A stretch of DNA of 29,310 nucleotides from Choristocarpus tenellus KU-1152 (lineage: Eukaryota > Phaeophyceae). The notes beneath the pieces are model-generated. The model had not been told where the DNA came from. It saw only the letters and a program-made list of their open reading frames with translations, and did not search any database. Position 1 is the first letter of the stretch; every line of letters starts with the position of its first letter. The stretch spans positions 1 through 29,310 of the forward strand of contig CAXNAD020000110.1 of NCBI GenBank assembly GCA_964200185.2, read 5' to 3'. A program made the position numbers and the translations under genes. This document shows, piece after piece, positions 23,901 to 28,790 of the stretch.

Positions 23901-26900
23901 GTAGCTGCTGCCACTGCATCATCACGGAAATGTAGGTCTGCTCCCTCGCTCAACTTCATGGCTTCCCCAACAAATACTTCCACGGTCCTGGGTAAGATGA
24001 TAGAAGCATCCACAACACATTCAATGTGCCCATCATTGATTAAGCTTGTCACATGATAGTCCAGAGGTTCTCATTTTCTTGTGAAGGTGATGAGATTCGT
24101 GTTCCCTTCTTACTTCTTCCTATGACTAGTTTGGTATGAAGTAGTGTAAGATTGCATTGGCCGGACTATCATATCTTCCCCTGTTACGCATGTATCTTCC
24201 AAGTATATTCATCCTTGCCAAAATTTCCAGCAATGTGCTAGACAACCATAACTATGAACTTCATTGGATTTTATCTACCCTGGTAGACATGTTTTACATA
24301 GATACGTCCGTCTGTATTGCCTCCCTCTTTACTCTGCATCATTGCTAGGAGAGGAAAAGGAAGATACAATGGAGGACATAACCGTACCTTCCAGGGAATC
24401 CCTACAGAAGAAAGACCTCCTTGGTGGCAACTCATTCTTTCGAAAAAAGCGAAAGAACGAAGACTGGGAGGCAAGTCAAACAAGGTCAATTATCCATCAG
24501 CGTTCAGGATTAGGGATAGGCTGTCTAGGCCTGAGATTGAGAAATTGAGTTGGAGGCAGTATGCAAATTCCCTGACTCTCGAGATGTGTACTTTCAGTTA
24601 GAGTCTTTGTGCTCGCACAATACATGTACTCCTTTGCTCAGACTGATGCTGTGGTTCATGATGTGAAACTACATTTTGAAGCATTAGAAGTTTAATCACA
24701 TATTCTGTTTGAAATTTGGGAATATCCTTGCAGTTTTTCTAGTTGAAGGACTCAAAGCTATTTCATTTGCTGCCTTCAGTGCCCTATTAACATTTTGCCT
24801 TATCTCTATACATGTGGTATTGGAGCTGTCAGATTCTTCAATCTTACTCTAATATCTCCATGCCCTTGCTCTATTTTCGAACTTGCAGAAACACACGTGG
24901 CAGCTATATTCTCGGCACATAAATGTCCTCCTCATCTCATCATATCTTCTCTACACACAAATCTGCACGGTGGTCAGTTAAACTGAGTTGAGCTTGTTTG
25001 TGTTTCAATACATCCATTGAAATAGACAGTAGTTCATGTCAACGCTGTGATCCGCTCTAGCAGTCTTGCTTGGGTAAGGATCTTTTCTAGAATGATGGAA
25101 CTCTGTTAACAGCAATGCGGAATGCTGCAACATCCTATTTTACTTTGTAGTGGTTAAATAGAATATTTTGCTTTTATTGTCACGTTTTTTTTTCCATTGT
25201 ACTGTTCAAGAGCATTTTGTTGGATTGACTTGGTTTCAACATTTTTTCCTGGTCTGCTGTCCGAACTCCATGGTGATGAAGCAGGTGTTCCAAACGTTTG
25301 CATGTGAGGAGGTGGATGGTGGGGTTAGCGGGGAAAGTTACCTCTCCGCTGACCTCAGAATTTCCTGTCAATCGCCTGACCGAGCTTTTTACTTGGCCTA
25401 TTCCTTCATCATGATATTAGTATGTGAGATGAAGAGAATGCTACTTCGCACAATGTTTTTTTTTCTCATGTTGGGACAGGGACCAAAACTGAAAATATCT
25501 TGTTGTATTCCAGATTGTGGCATTCATCTACTCACTTTATTGCCTGTGGTGGTGCTACAAATAATTAGACCTTCATGCACCGCTCCAACCATTTCTGATG
25601 CCCCTGTGCTGTTCTTTTCCTTGTATCTGATCCAGATCCTGTGGGGGTTCCCCTTGGCTTTGCAGTTTTCCTTTGGTATCAAAAGGACAGCATCAACCCT
25701 CCCTCTGCTGATGAGGATACCCAACATGGAGGAAAGTACTATATCCAGGTACGATGTACTATGTGTTGTTTCCTTCTCAGATTGCTCAGGTCGAGTGTAC
25801 CCACTGTATTGAGTATTGAGCGGAGAGAATAATTCCCATTGCACTTACCATGACAGCTTCTAATTTTTTCATAGTCTAGTTTCAAAATTGAAATATACTA
25901 CAGGATTCTTGAGTCCCAAATAATTTGAAAGTTCGGCTGAGGCACATCATTGCCGTGATCAGCATACCCATCCATGATATATATAGTGTAAAGCACCCTT
26001 TATCAAGGTGAAGAAATAGACACAATGCCAGCCCTGCAGCCACTGCTTTCTGTTTAATGATTATATATTGCTGTCCACCTTTACAGGCAAAGCAACTGGA
26101 GCAGCGGGAGAAGAATGTTAGACTGAAGCCGACAGCGTTTCTGTGGAGGTCATACCGACCGGGTAGTTACAACTACGAGGTTTGTTGATGACCACAAACT
26201 TGTTTTTTAGTCAAAGCAGATGGCTATTTCATTTGTTCAAAATCTGCAGTATATACACATCAAACAAATCATTGCAGACAGCTCCAGTCTCTTACCTCAC
26301 TTGCTTCACTCATCTTATCCATTATTTTTTCCATTTATCCTGCCCTTTTGTGCTCTCCCTATCTTTTCATTGCATGCCATGTGTAGGTAATTGAATGCTT
26401 TCGCAGACTGTTCCTGACTGGGCTTTTGGTGGTCATTATCCCCCATTCTTCTGGGCAGGTGGCGATAGGCTGCATGTTTGCCTTCCTCAGGTTGGTTGTT
26501 TGAAGAGGTAATAACCAACTGTAACAGTGGCAGCTAACATTATGGAACATTTCCATGTAAGGTGCTCATATTGATCCCAACTCAGCGTTACTGTGTACAT
26601 AAACTGTAAGGTTTGCAATTAGGAGAACAGTGGTTTGCACTGAGCCAAAAGACTGTAGCAAAATCTATTTCACGGTCCATACATGCGGTTCTTATCTCTC
26701 GTTATAGTGATGATACTCTGTGCACCTTCCAACATGAAGTGGTAAGTGCATGGAGATTAATGAGTCAAAAGTATCCCTTGACCCTAGCTGGTGCTCAGTT
26801 CTTGAAGTCCTGTCCTAAACATCTTTAGTATTTTGGCGTTATGACACTGACCCACCTGAATTCCGTCCCACATTGGTGGCACCCTTGCAAGGGCAGTCTC

Positions 26901-27946
26901 ATGCTATTTGAACTCCTTCGACCTCACCTAGACCCATCGGACAGGATGCTTTACAGAACGGTAAGTTGCTTGTGTTGTGAACTGAAGTTTTTATGGTTAC
27001 AATTAAATCGACTAGAAGAATTCAATTAATTTGGTTGAACTATTGGCGCATGAGGTGACGCACATGAAAAACTCCAAATTCTCGGTAGGTCTTAGCAGGC
27101 AGATCCGACATCATCACAAGGAGACGTGTAGTGAGTTGTGGGTGCAAGAGGGTACAAGACACCTTGTGACGAATATGTGCTTGCTGTGGTGTCTGAAATA
27201 TTCAGTCACACCTCTGCTTGGTTTTGATTTTTGAAATTTCGGAATAATCGAACCTTTTCGCTTCACTTAATTCAGTTATGCCTATCAATTGAACTGTCAC
27301 GGTTCACATGTTATCCCACGATTTGAAGAAAATTACTCTCTGCCGTCAGGAGATGTGCTGCAAGTAATGTAGCCAAGTTGTACAGGGCGGCTAATTGTAG
27401 TAGTGTACTGAATCAAGTTGTGAGTAGTTTTCAATCTTTCTGGCATTTGGAGGGAAGTGCTCGATGTTGTGAACCGTCAACTTTGGAATGAAGGAGACGA
27501 AGAGACATGTGGCAGGTCCTAAGTTGGACTTGCAAAGATTTAGGGATGCTGTAACAGTTCTAATTTATCGATATGACTTAAGTGGCAAATCTTACGTTTA
27601 ACGACCAAGGTGTATTCTCCACAAGCTGCAAAATCCAACTGCTAGTTTCAGTCACACTTACCATGTGCATTTGTTGGAAACTGGACAGGGCTGCCTTGTT
27701 ATCTTCTTCACCAACTTCCTTGGGCTCATGATCAAAGCAGAGGTAGCTGTGACAGAATCAGACGAGAGTGCTATCTATGCAGTGCTCTTAATCATTGCAA
27801 ATGTGTTCCTCTTGATCTCGGTGTGGTGTTCTACATGGGTTTCCCTGTCAGCTGCTCTACGACCGAAAAACATTCAGTTGGAATTTTTCGAGTTTGATTT
27901 ATCACAAAATGAAGAGGAAACGTCTGCTCAAAACAGGTGGGTTTAA
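2427..27946 (+). CDS. Split gene: Pmp-like beta-helix surface protein with Cys-rich region and polytopic membrane domain
   Basis: This is a spliced gene of about 27 exons encoding roughly 1,500 residues. Order of parts: signal peptide (MRRVSFCLFAGLVTIAQ); about 640 residues of parallel beta-helix rungs with repeated GGAI/GGGL and F-x-x-N-x-A; a Cys-bearing ectodomain; then about eight hydrophobic segments with short charged loops. Phases of adjoining exons agree at nearly every junction, and nearly all donors and acceptors are GT/AG. Family knowledge: this combination is found in large protist and algal membrane proteins of unknown function, and the beta-helix resembles chlamydial Pmp repeats. 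Inference: plasma-membrane adhesin or receptor with the N-terminal part outside. The start ATG at 2427 is chosen because it directly precedes the hydrophobic signal sequence. The stop at 27946 is the first in-frame stop if the last clear exon is read through; further 3' exons are possible. Some junctions (9090-10032, 12894-13254, 24349-25210, 26491-26707) are unsettled. Confidence 0.8.
3085..3250 (+). CDS. Exon 2: beta-helix rungs
   Basis: Acceptor ..gcttaag at 3084, phase 0 in, phase 1 out at gtaagg (3251). It encodes VNEGRALIRNSAIYKNFAGE, then RGGGAWLNSGDFTVYNTTF and VENMVGAEIGTKFEEN. The pattern N-F-A-x-x-x-GGG continues the rung register of exon 1. The preceding intron is only 109 bp (2976-3084) and the following one 262 bp (3251-3512). 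Confidence 0.8.
3513..3832 (+). CDS. Exon 3: beta-helix rungs
   Basis: Phase 1 in, phase 0 out at a strong donor (AAG|gtaagc, 3833). It encodes EETFGQGGGLSVDTCEGGF, FYGGPCEIDLNLFQENFAGA, KGGGLVVGGSDVHNNI, TIERCSFQNNSAGQ and, at the end, VVNSKFESNIAGKK. Two cysteines may form a loop in CEGGFYGGPC. An alternative acceptor at 3530 would also keep frame and drop six codons; 3512 is preferred for its longer pyrimidine tract. Confidence 0.8.
3833..4400 (+). other. Intron 3 (568 bp)
   Basis: Bounded by gtaagc and ..gttcacag. Nothing recognisable inside; short open frames carry no motif. Confidence 0.7.
4401..4643 (+). CDS. Exon 4: beta-helix rungs
   Basis: 81 codons, phase 0 in and out (CGG|gtatgt at 4644). 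It encodes GGAIISSSESELHVHNSEF, NLNEARGDGGGAITVGSN, SNFSTNTAEESGGAINGLSS and SGAFYENYADR. Joined to exon 3 it gives SNIAGKK-GGAI, which exactly keeps the N-x-A-x-x-x-GG spacing. That fit is independent support for both splice sites. Confidence 0.85.
4644..6035 (+). other. Intron 4 (1392 bp)
   Basis: Donor gtatgt, acceptor ..ctctcaaccag after a pyrimidine-rich stretch. Contains a T-run near 4912-4925 and no coding segment that I can support. Confidence 0.7.
6036..6308 (+). CDS. Exon 5: beta-helix rungs
   Basis: 91 codons, phase 0 in and out (AAG|gtaagg at 6309). It encodes NGGVITAQGIVLVSSGTF, GGNTARINGGALYASVGA, FFLNRAQANGGSLYLGYDSE and FFDNKASNSGGFVFVNGNLK. The join ENYADR-NGGVI again preserves the N-x-A-x-x-x-GG spacing. 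This is the most regular part of the helix, with three full rungs of about 30 residues. Confidence 0.87.
6377..6402. repeat. (TA)n microsatellite
   Basis: About ten alternating TA dinucleotides inside intron 5 (6309-6556). Confidence 0.85.
6557..6661 (+). CDS. Exon 6: one beta-helix rung
   Basis: 35 codons, phase 0 in and out. It encodes VTGGTYRNNSAEDGGFIFVA and GVTVENHE. The acceptor (cttgcag) is clear. The donor chosen at 6662 (GAG|gtgttg) is weak, but it is the only choice that gives N-H-E-x-x-x-GG when joined to the next exon. The open frame continues for about 60 codons, so this boundary is less certain than the others. Confidence 0.65.
6662..7168 (+). other. Intron 6 (507 bp)
   Basis: Between the weak gtgttg donor and the ..aaccccag acceptor. 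The first 190 bases stay open in the exon 6 frame but lose the rung pattern. Confidence 0.55.
7169..7263 (+). CDS. Exon 7: beta-helix rung
   Basis: 95 bases, phase 0 in and phase 2 out at gtgagt (7264). It encodes AVNGGVVYASKAAHVDWACN and STDSYGILGGV. The split codon AT|G is completed by exon 8. A TGA follows directly if the intron is retained. Confidence 0.78.
7264..7932 (+). other. Intron 7 (669 bp)
   Basis: Donor gtgagt, acceptor ..attgttacag. AT-rich; nothing recognised. Confidence 0.7.
7933..8044 (+). CDS. Exon 8: beta-helix rung
   Basis: Phase 2 in, phase 0 out (AAG|gtgaca at 8045). It encodes MYLYLGASISITSSSFTGI followed by PRGSAIFLLDSSLTVEK. The x-GSAIF block replaces the usual GGAI in the same rung position. 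Confidence 0.75.
8045..8513 (+). other. Intron 8 (469 bp)
   Basis: Ends with a strong pyrimidine tract and cccag. It has open frames on + but no rung pattern. Confidence 0.7.
8514..8621 (+). CDS. Exon 9: degenerate beta-helix rung
   Basis: 36 codons, phase 0 in and out (GAG|gtaaaa at 8622). It encodes AVFEDTNRSSVLLAIQGNPG and VVKVYDSSFRGFGGE. The rung signature is weaker here, as expected near the C-terminal end of the helix. Confidence 0.75.
8622..8956 (+). other. Intron 9 (335 bp)
   Basis: Bounded by gtaaaa and ..attacttgcag. Nothing recognised. Confidence 0.7.
8957..9089 (+). CDS. Exon 10: last beta-helix rungs
   Basis: It encodes AVVFSGGELVLDGCDFSES, VAQELVYSSYVMPPV and LRNTVLGNLN. The acceptor (ttgcag) is clear. 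The best donor is AACT|gtgagg (9090), phase 1. The frame stays open to a TAG at 9149-9151 and would add CEAWTTNRRPVCFDDE, so a later donor carrying two more cysteines cannot be excluded. Confidence 0.65.
9090..10032 (+). other. Intron 10 (943 bp), possibly with a 29-nt micro-exon
   Basis: Donor gtgagg, acceptor ..tttcgtacag. A segment at 9955-9983 has an acceptor (cacatag) and a donor (AAG|gtatgg). Read after the phase-1 donor it would encode CIDASALIFK, ending in phase 0 and fitting the acceptor at 10067. Both routes keep frame. Confidence 0.45.
10033..10217 (+). CDS. Exon 11: cysteine cluster
   Basis: Phase 1 in, phase 0 out (GAG|gtgatg at 10218). It encodes DDGPISDGVTSQSAEFVN, then RAYTCADQRGGHSSLC, SSVEDCLDGDMGVYCDCY and TPDVPLDGEE. 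Five cysteines in 30 residues suggest a small disulphide-bonded module on the outer face. Alternative in-frame acceptors lie at 10050 and 10067. Confidence 0.7.
10218..10802 (+). other. Intron 11 (585 bp)
   Basis: Pyrimidine tract and two usable acceptors (10780 and 10802). The second keeps phase 0 with exon 11 and is preferred. Confidence 0.65.
10803..11032 (+). CDS. Exon 12: beta-sandwich-like ectodomain
   Basis: Phase 0 in, phase 2 out at gtgagc (11033). It encodes VCFDGSSMLHLSTESSVG, NFFSPDKMTADILLEAD, VETGIVWNMRVDG and VTWDIFPSTGVLMPGK. From memory, a 'PD...L.L...W...PSSGVL..G' pattern follows the beta-helix in several algal proteins of this architecture. Its alternating hydrophobic pattern fits a beta-sandwich. 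The domain assignment is inference. Confidence 0.75.
11033..12682 (+). other. Intron 12 (1650 bp)
   Basis: Donor gtgagc, acceptor ..ctgaaaag. No coding segment with a recognisable pattern; open frames on both strands are short. Confidence 0.65.
12683..12893 (+). CDS. Exon 13: end of sandwich domain and start of Cys-rich module
   Basis: Phase 2 in. It encodes SILVRVTGIAPLDLNGPLN, TSFVVSNGPSVSLLVDNP, VVVQTQFFHCDKGLFWT and DQGECRPCSSLNGAAE. The join MPGK-SILVRVTG matches the family pattern better than the alternative acceptor seven codons later. The end at GAG|gtgtgt (12894) is a guess: the frame is open to a TGA near 12939, and donors with other phases exist. Confidence 0.65.
12894..13254 (+). 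other. Unresolved region with one or two micro-exons
   Basis: The module should run C-x-x-C...G...C-x-x-C-x-x-GVDC. At 13173-13191, between ..cttttccag and gtgtgg, 19 bases read G|CEQCSP in exactly the frame of exon 14. At 13021-13044, after ..ttgttttag, AFNLGEGF reads in frame with exon 13, ending at a weak gtctcc. The phases of these two pieces do not join directly (0 versus 2) unless a later acceptor (13179 or 13182) is used, so one piece is wrong or another piece is missing. Confidence 0.4.
13255..13362 (+). CDS. Exon 14: GVDC / GFWR cysteine module
   Basis: 36 codons, phase 0 in and out (AAG|gtactt at 13363). It encodes GVDCSEPGSTQKTLRLIE, GFWRASGDSIHIKEC and MNK. The pattern G-x-D-C-x-x-P-G...L...G-[FY]-W-R...C is the juxtamembrane Cys-rich block I associate with this protist family. 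The next cysteines (EAC) are supplied by exon 15, 5.8 kb away. Confidence 0.85.
13600..13638. repeat. Imperfect inverted repeat (hairpin)
   Basis: Arms CATTTTCCTATTCC and GGAATAGGTAAAATG pair over 14 positions with one bulge, around a 10-base AT-rich loop. It lies inside the long intron. It could be a piece of a small inverted-repeat element or simply chance. Confidence 0.6.
17552..18800 (-). pseudogene. Decayed reverse-strand coding relic (unknown family)
   Basis: On the minus strand one frame from 18682 down to 17552 (377 codons) has only eight internal stops (18566, 18458, 18344, 18299, 17870, 17744, 17699, 17612), including an open run of 142 codons (17873-18298). Translated segments look protein-like: DEHAQGVEQARECSKQIKQ, DLTVVALGLPIMKFKGRQ, STEGIKIQYEAPKTGQPF, VTSHQYLDKYDPTSC, VRYDKIHLESVLAGIIEDLE. 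Upstream, in a frame shifted by one base, SLNTAGPNTLVEILGVAMGG leads into LQDWEDFLS. The tract is visibly GC-richer than the surrounding intron. Inference: an old inserted gene or transposon part, opposite in direction to the host gene. I recognise no domain. The + strand is also open in places here, which weakens the case. Confidence 0.35.
19146..19215 (+). CDS. Exon 15: Cys-rich module, continued
   Basis: Phase 0 in, phase 1 out at a strong donor (CCAT|gtaagc, 19216). It encodes EACSGGLYVDSVDDYC and LEGYQGP. The pattern C...G-Y-x-G-P-[YL]-C-x-x-C is completed by exon 16. Confidence 0.85.
19216..19721 (+). other. Intron 15 (506 bp)
   Basis: Donor gtaagc, acceptor ..attaacatcag. Nothing recognised. 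Confidence 0.75.
19722..19870 (+). CDS. Exon 16: last cysteines and first membrane helix
   Basis: Phase 1 in (T|AT gives Tyr), phase 0 out at gtgagt (19871). It encodes YCTLCMDSHGQGAAYTCHKC, TSAFKTSMYVIMALSIFV and LIIAGVLLGTYL. The join GYQGP-YCTLC matches the expected G-P-x-C-x-x-C. The stretch MYVIMALSIFVLIIAGVLLG is the first transmembrane helix. Confidence 0.88.
19871..21630 (+). other. Intron 16 (1760 bp)
   Basis: Donor gtgagt, acceptor ..cccaacctag. AT-rich with no recognised gene or repeat. Confidence 0.7.
21631..21877 (+). CDS. Exon 17: cytoplasmic linker
   Basis: Phase 0 in, phase 1 out (GTGG|gtgagg, 21878). It encodes VSGAAGVQNLEMPVSVLKR, then a basic, Ser/Pro-rich linker (RDSPSVKMNPLYSARGG, GKARSVPSVGQANDN) and FLSRIPFHKIKIVV. 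The last residues begin the second hydrophobic segment. Confidence 0.82.
21878..22301 (+). other. Intron 17 (424 bp)
   Basis: AT-rich; nothing recognised. Confidence 0.65.
22302..22324 (+). CDS. Exon 18: 23-nt micro-exon in the membrane domain
   Basis: Bounded by ..gactctcag and gtgagg. Entered in phase 1 it reads VVWQITSQ and leaves in phase 0. The join KIKIVV-VVWQITSQ-FASITQV reproduces the K-I-x(5)-Q-I-x-S pattern of this membrane family. Joining exon 17 directly to exon 19 would create an immediate stop with the strong donor. Confidence 0.75.
22325..22751 (+). other. Intron 18 (427 bp)
   Basis: Donor gtgagg, acceptor ..tctgcgcgcag after a T-rich tract. Nothing recognised. Confidence 0.7.
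22752..22891 (+). CDS. Exon 19: membrane domain segment
   Basis: Phase 0 in, phase 2 out (CTGCT|gtgaga, 22892). It encodes FASITQVAYPPVLKKFFSV, ISVLNFDLSWILSASCV and TGGIKFYNKLL. The order YP...F...L-N-x-D...S-C-V...F-Y-x-x-L-L follows the family pattern seen in oomycete and algal relatives (from memory). Confidence 0.82.
22892..23830 (+). other. Intron 19 (939 bp) with minus-strand open frames
   Basis: Donor gtgaga, acceptor ..ccgtttcag. On the minus strand 23142-23594 is open for 150 codons, and an overlapping frame (23339-23524) encodes GQPGLNIPRQGYYGSLTF followed by a hydrophobic stretch. Neither belongs to a family I recognise. Confidence 0.6.
23831..23991 (+). CDS. Exon 20: transmembrane helix and cytoplasmic loop
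   Basis: Phase 2 in, phase 1 out at a strong donor (CTGG|gtaaga, 23992). It encodes LVTIAPLAILLFLGCTFC, IGNKRVAAATASSRKCR and APSLNFMASPTNTSTVLG. The join FYNKLL-LVTIAPLAI fits the helix pattern of the family. Confidence 0.82.
23992..24348 (+). other. Intron 20 (357 bp)
   Basis: Donor gtaaga, acceptor ..atcattgctag. Nothing recognised. Confidence 0.65.
24349..24596 (+). CDS. Exon 21: charged cytoplasmic loop, frame unresolved
   Basis: Two overlapping frames both look like protein. Frame A (from 24349, phase 1 in) reads EEKEDTMEDITVPSRESLQ, KKDLLGGNSFFRKKRKNEDW and could end at a GC donor (GAG|gcaagt, 24471). Frame B (from 24354, phase 1 in) is open to 24596 and reads NKVNYPSAFRIRDRLSRPE then IEKLSWRQYANSLTLEMCTF, leaving in phase 1 at gttaga, which fits exon 22. 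Frame A is more convincing in the first half and B in the second. The switch point lies near an A6 run (24443-24448), so an indel, a sequencing error or an alternative acceptor is possible. Confidence 0.5.
24597..25210 (+). other. Intron 21 (about 614 bp)
   Basis: Begins at gttaga if frame B is used. The acceptor is ..ctgttcaag after a long T-run. Hydrophobic open frames at 24735-24990 do not match the expected pattern. Confidence 0.5.
25211..25423 (+). CDS. Exon 22: membrane domain with conserved extracellular Cys loop
   Basis: Phase 1 in and out (GTAT|gtgaga, 25424). It encodes HFVGLTWFQHFFLVCCPNS, MKQVFQTFACEEVDGG, ESYLSADLRISCQSPDRAF and YLAYSFIMILV. The family motif is F...F-x-C...YL-x-x-D...C between two helices. 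Alternative acceptors within the first 60 bases would not change the frame. Confidence 0.82.
25636..25748 (+). CDS. Exon 23: YPVGVPL helix
   Basis: Phase 1 in (T|AT gives Tyr), phase 0 out (CAG|gtacga, 25749). It encodes YPVGVPLGFAVFLWYQKDS then INPPSADEDTQHGGKYYIQ. The Y-P-x-G-[IV]-P-L motif directly after the hydrophobic FIMILV is a hallmark of this membrane module. Confidence 0.9.
25749..26086 (+). other. Intron 23 (338 bp)
   Basis: Donor gtacga, acceptor ..cacctttacag. Nothing recognised. Confidence 0.75.
26087..26179 (+). CDS. Exon 24: cytoplasmic loop with YRPGSYNYE
   Basis: 31 codons, phase 0 in and out (GAG|gtttgt, 26180). It encodes AKQLEQREKNVRLKPTAFLW and RSYRPGSYNYE. The pattern F-L-[WY]-x-x-Y-x-P-x-x-Y-[YN]-[WY]-E precedes a helix in the family. 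Confidence 0.9.
26387..26490 (+). CDS. Exon 25: two transmembrane segments
   Basis: Phase 0 in, phase 2 out (CTCAG|gttggt, 26491). It encodes VIECFRRLFLTGLLVVIIP, then HSSGQVAIGCMFAFL. The join NYE-VIECFRRL matches the E-x-x-E-x-x-R-[RK]-L pattern of the family. Confidence 0.88.
26708..26741 (+). CDS. Exon 26: short exon, DDTL motif
   Basis: 34 bases between ..ctcgttatag and a strong donor gtaagt (26742). Phase 2 in, phase 0 out. It reads DDTLCTFQHEV. The family usually has about a dozen further residues (a turn with P-Y) between the preceding helix and D-D-x-L, so a micro-exon between 26491 and 26707 may have been missed. Confidence 0.7.
26742..27688 (+). other. Intron 26 (947 bp) containing a candidate cassette exon
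   Basis: Donor gtaagt. The acceptor used (ctggacag at 27688) has a poor pyrimidine tract. A better-looking acceptor at 27651 (gctagtttcag) would need phase 2 and does not fit exon 26. The candidate exon at 26829-26960 is listed separately. Confidence 0.55.
26829..26960 (+). CDS. Candidate cassette exon (44 codons, phase 0-0)
   Basis: Acceptor ..aacatctttag with a good pyrimidine tract, donor ACG|gtaagt. Exactly 132 bases, open in the frame of exon 26 and leaving in phase 0 for exon 27, so it can be included or skipped without a shift. It would add YFGVMTLTHLNSVPHWWHP and FELLRPHLDPSDRMLYRT. The residues do not match the family pattern, which favours skipping. Confidence 0.4.
27689..27946 (+). 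CDS. Exon 27: last two membrane helices and C-terminal tail
   Basis: Phase 0 in. It encodes GCLVIFFTNFLGLMIKAEV, VTESDESAIYAVLLIIAN and VFLLISVWCSTWVSLSAA, then an acidic tail (FFEFDLSQNEEETSAQN). If read through, it ends NRWV and a TAA at 27944-27946. A usable donor (AACAG|gtgggt, 27937) precedes the stop, so the gene may continue into later exons. Confidence 0.78.
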   Translation, partial: GCLVIFFTNFLGLMIKAEVAVTESDESAIYAVLLIIANVFLLISVWCSTWVSLSAALRPKNIQLEFFEFDLSQNEEETSAQNRWV

Positions 27947-28583
27947 CGTGATAACTCAACAATTTTTTTTGCATCTAACTCAGAACCCCATAATGTGTAT
28001 AATTTTTCTGCTGCATATACATGGTGAACTCTTCAAACAATGTTGGGATGAGATTTGTCAGAGTGGTACAAGCTTTTCCTGCCAAGCACCGTTTGGGATT
28101 TAGCATATTTCTCTTACGTTTTGACTCATCCATAACAAATAATGCGGGAAGCAAGGTTGAACTCGCTGCCTTAGCATGAGTGGTCGATTATCAGATACAG
28201 TGGTTAGGTTTATTTGAAAAGGTAGTGAATGAAACATGTGATTCGAGGTAGTACTCTCATTCAATCACATTAACAGTTCTTCAAAGTAGAGTGGGATTCT
28301 CAAATGTGTTCTCAAGTCTTGTTCAGTTCCACGAATCATCCTTAGGACCTCAGGAGGAGGTCTGAGTGTTCACTGCTTCTTCTTCAACGCGGTGCAGCTT
28401 TACCTTGCTCTGCCATTGAAGAGATAGCATATCAGCATGCCACATGAATTTCTATTTTCATGTATGCTTCCCACAACCCTGCCGCATTCCAATCATGAAT
28501 CAGGTGTAACAGCGAGAGTATTAGGTTGAACTCGAGCAAAGGCAGGAACAAGAAAGCTTTTTCATTTAACTTGGATGAACCAG
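27947..28583. other. 3' flank or intron
   Basis: No exon whose phase links the donor at 27937 to 28584 could be settled. Short acceptor-like sites occur at 28325-28355 and 28509-28523. Confidence 0.45.
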
Positions 28584-28790
28584 GTTCCCATGTCCACCTC
28601 TCTCCTGCGTGATATTATTCAAGATGATCAATTCAAGACATTTATGAGAGGAAATGCTTTGTCAAGGGACAAAGTGGAGGATGAAGTCAATATATCATTG
28701 ATATTGAAGATCCAGTTTGACTATGATGCTGCAAATTCTCTTGAGTTCAGCTTTGTTCATGTTATTGGTGGTGAAATATGTGCTTACTAG
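28584..28790 (+). CDS. Possible 3' exon, ending at TAG
   Basis: After ..ggatgaaccag the frame reads VPMSTSLLRDIIQDDQFKTF, MRGNALSRDKVEDEVNIS and LILKIQFDYDAANSLEF to a TAG. The helical, charged content would suit a cytoplasmic tail. The entry phase (0) does not match the phase-2 donor at 27937, so an intervening exon would be needed. The region 28517-28583 is also open in another frame (SESIRLNSSKGRNKKAF). No domain recognised. Confidence 0.35.
   Translation, partial: VPMSTSLLRDIIQDDQFKTFMRGNALSRDKVEDEVNISLILKIQFDYDAANSLEFSFVHVIGGEICAY

Noticed and set aside
24735-24990. Hydrophobic + frames in intron 21 as a membrane exon
   Set aside because: They do not show the expected F-L-x-x-x-P pattern, which is found instead in exon 22.
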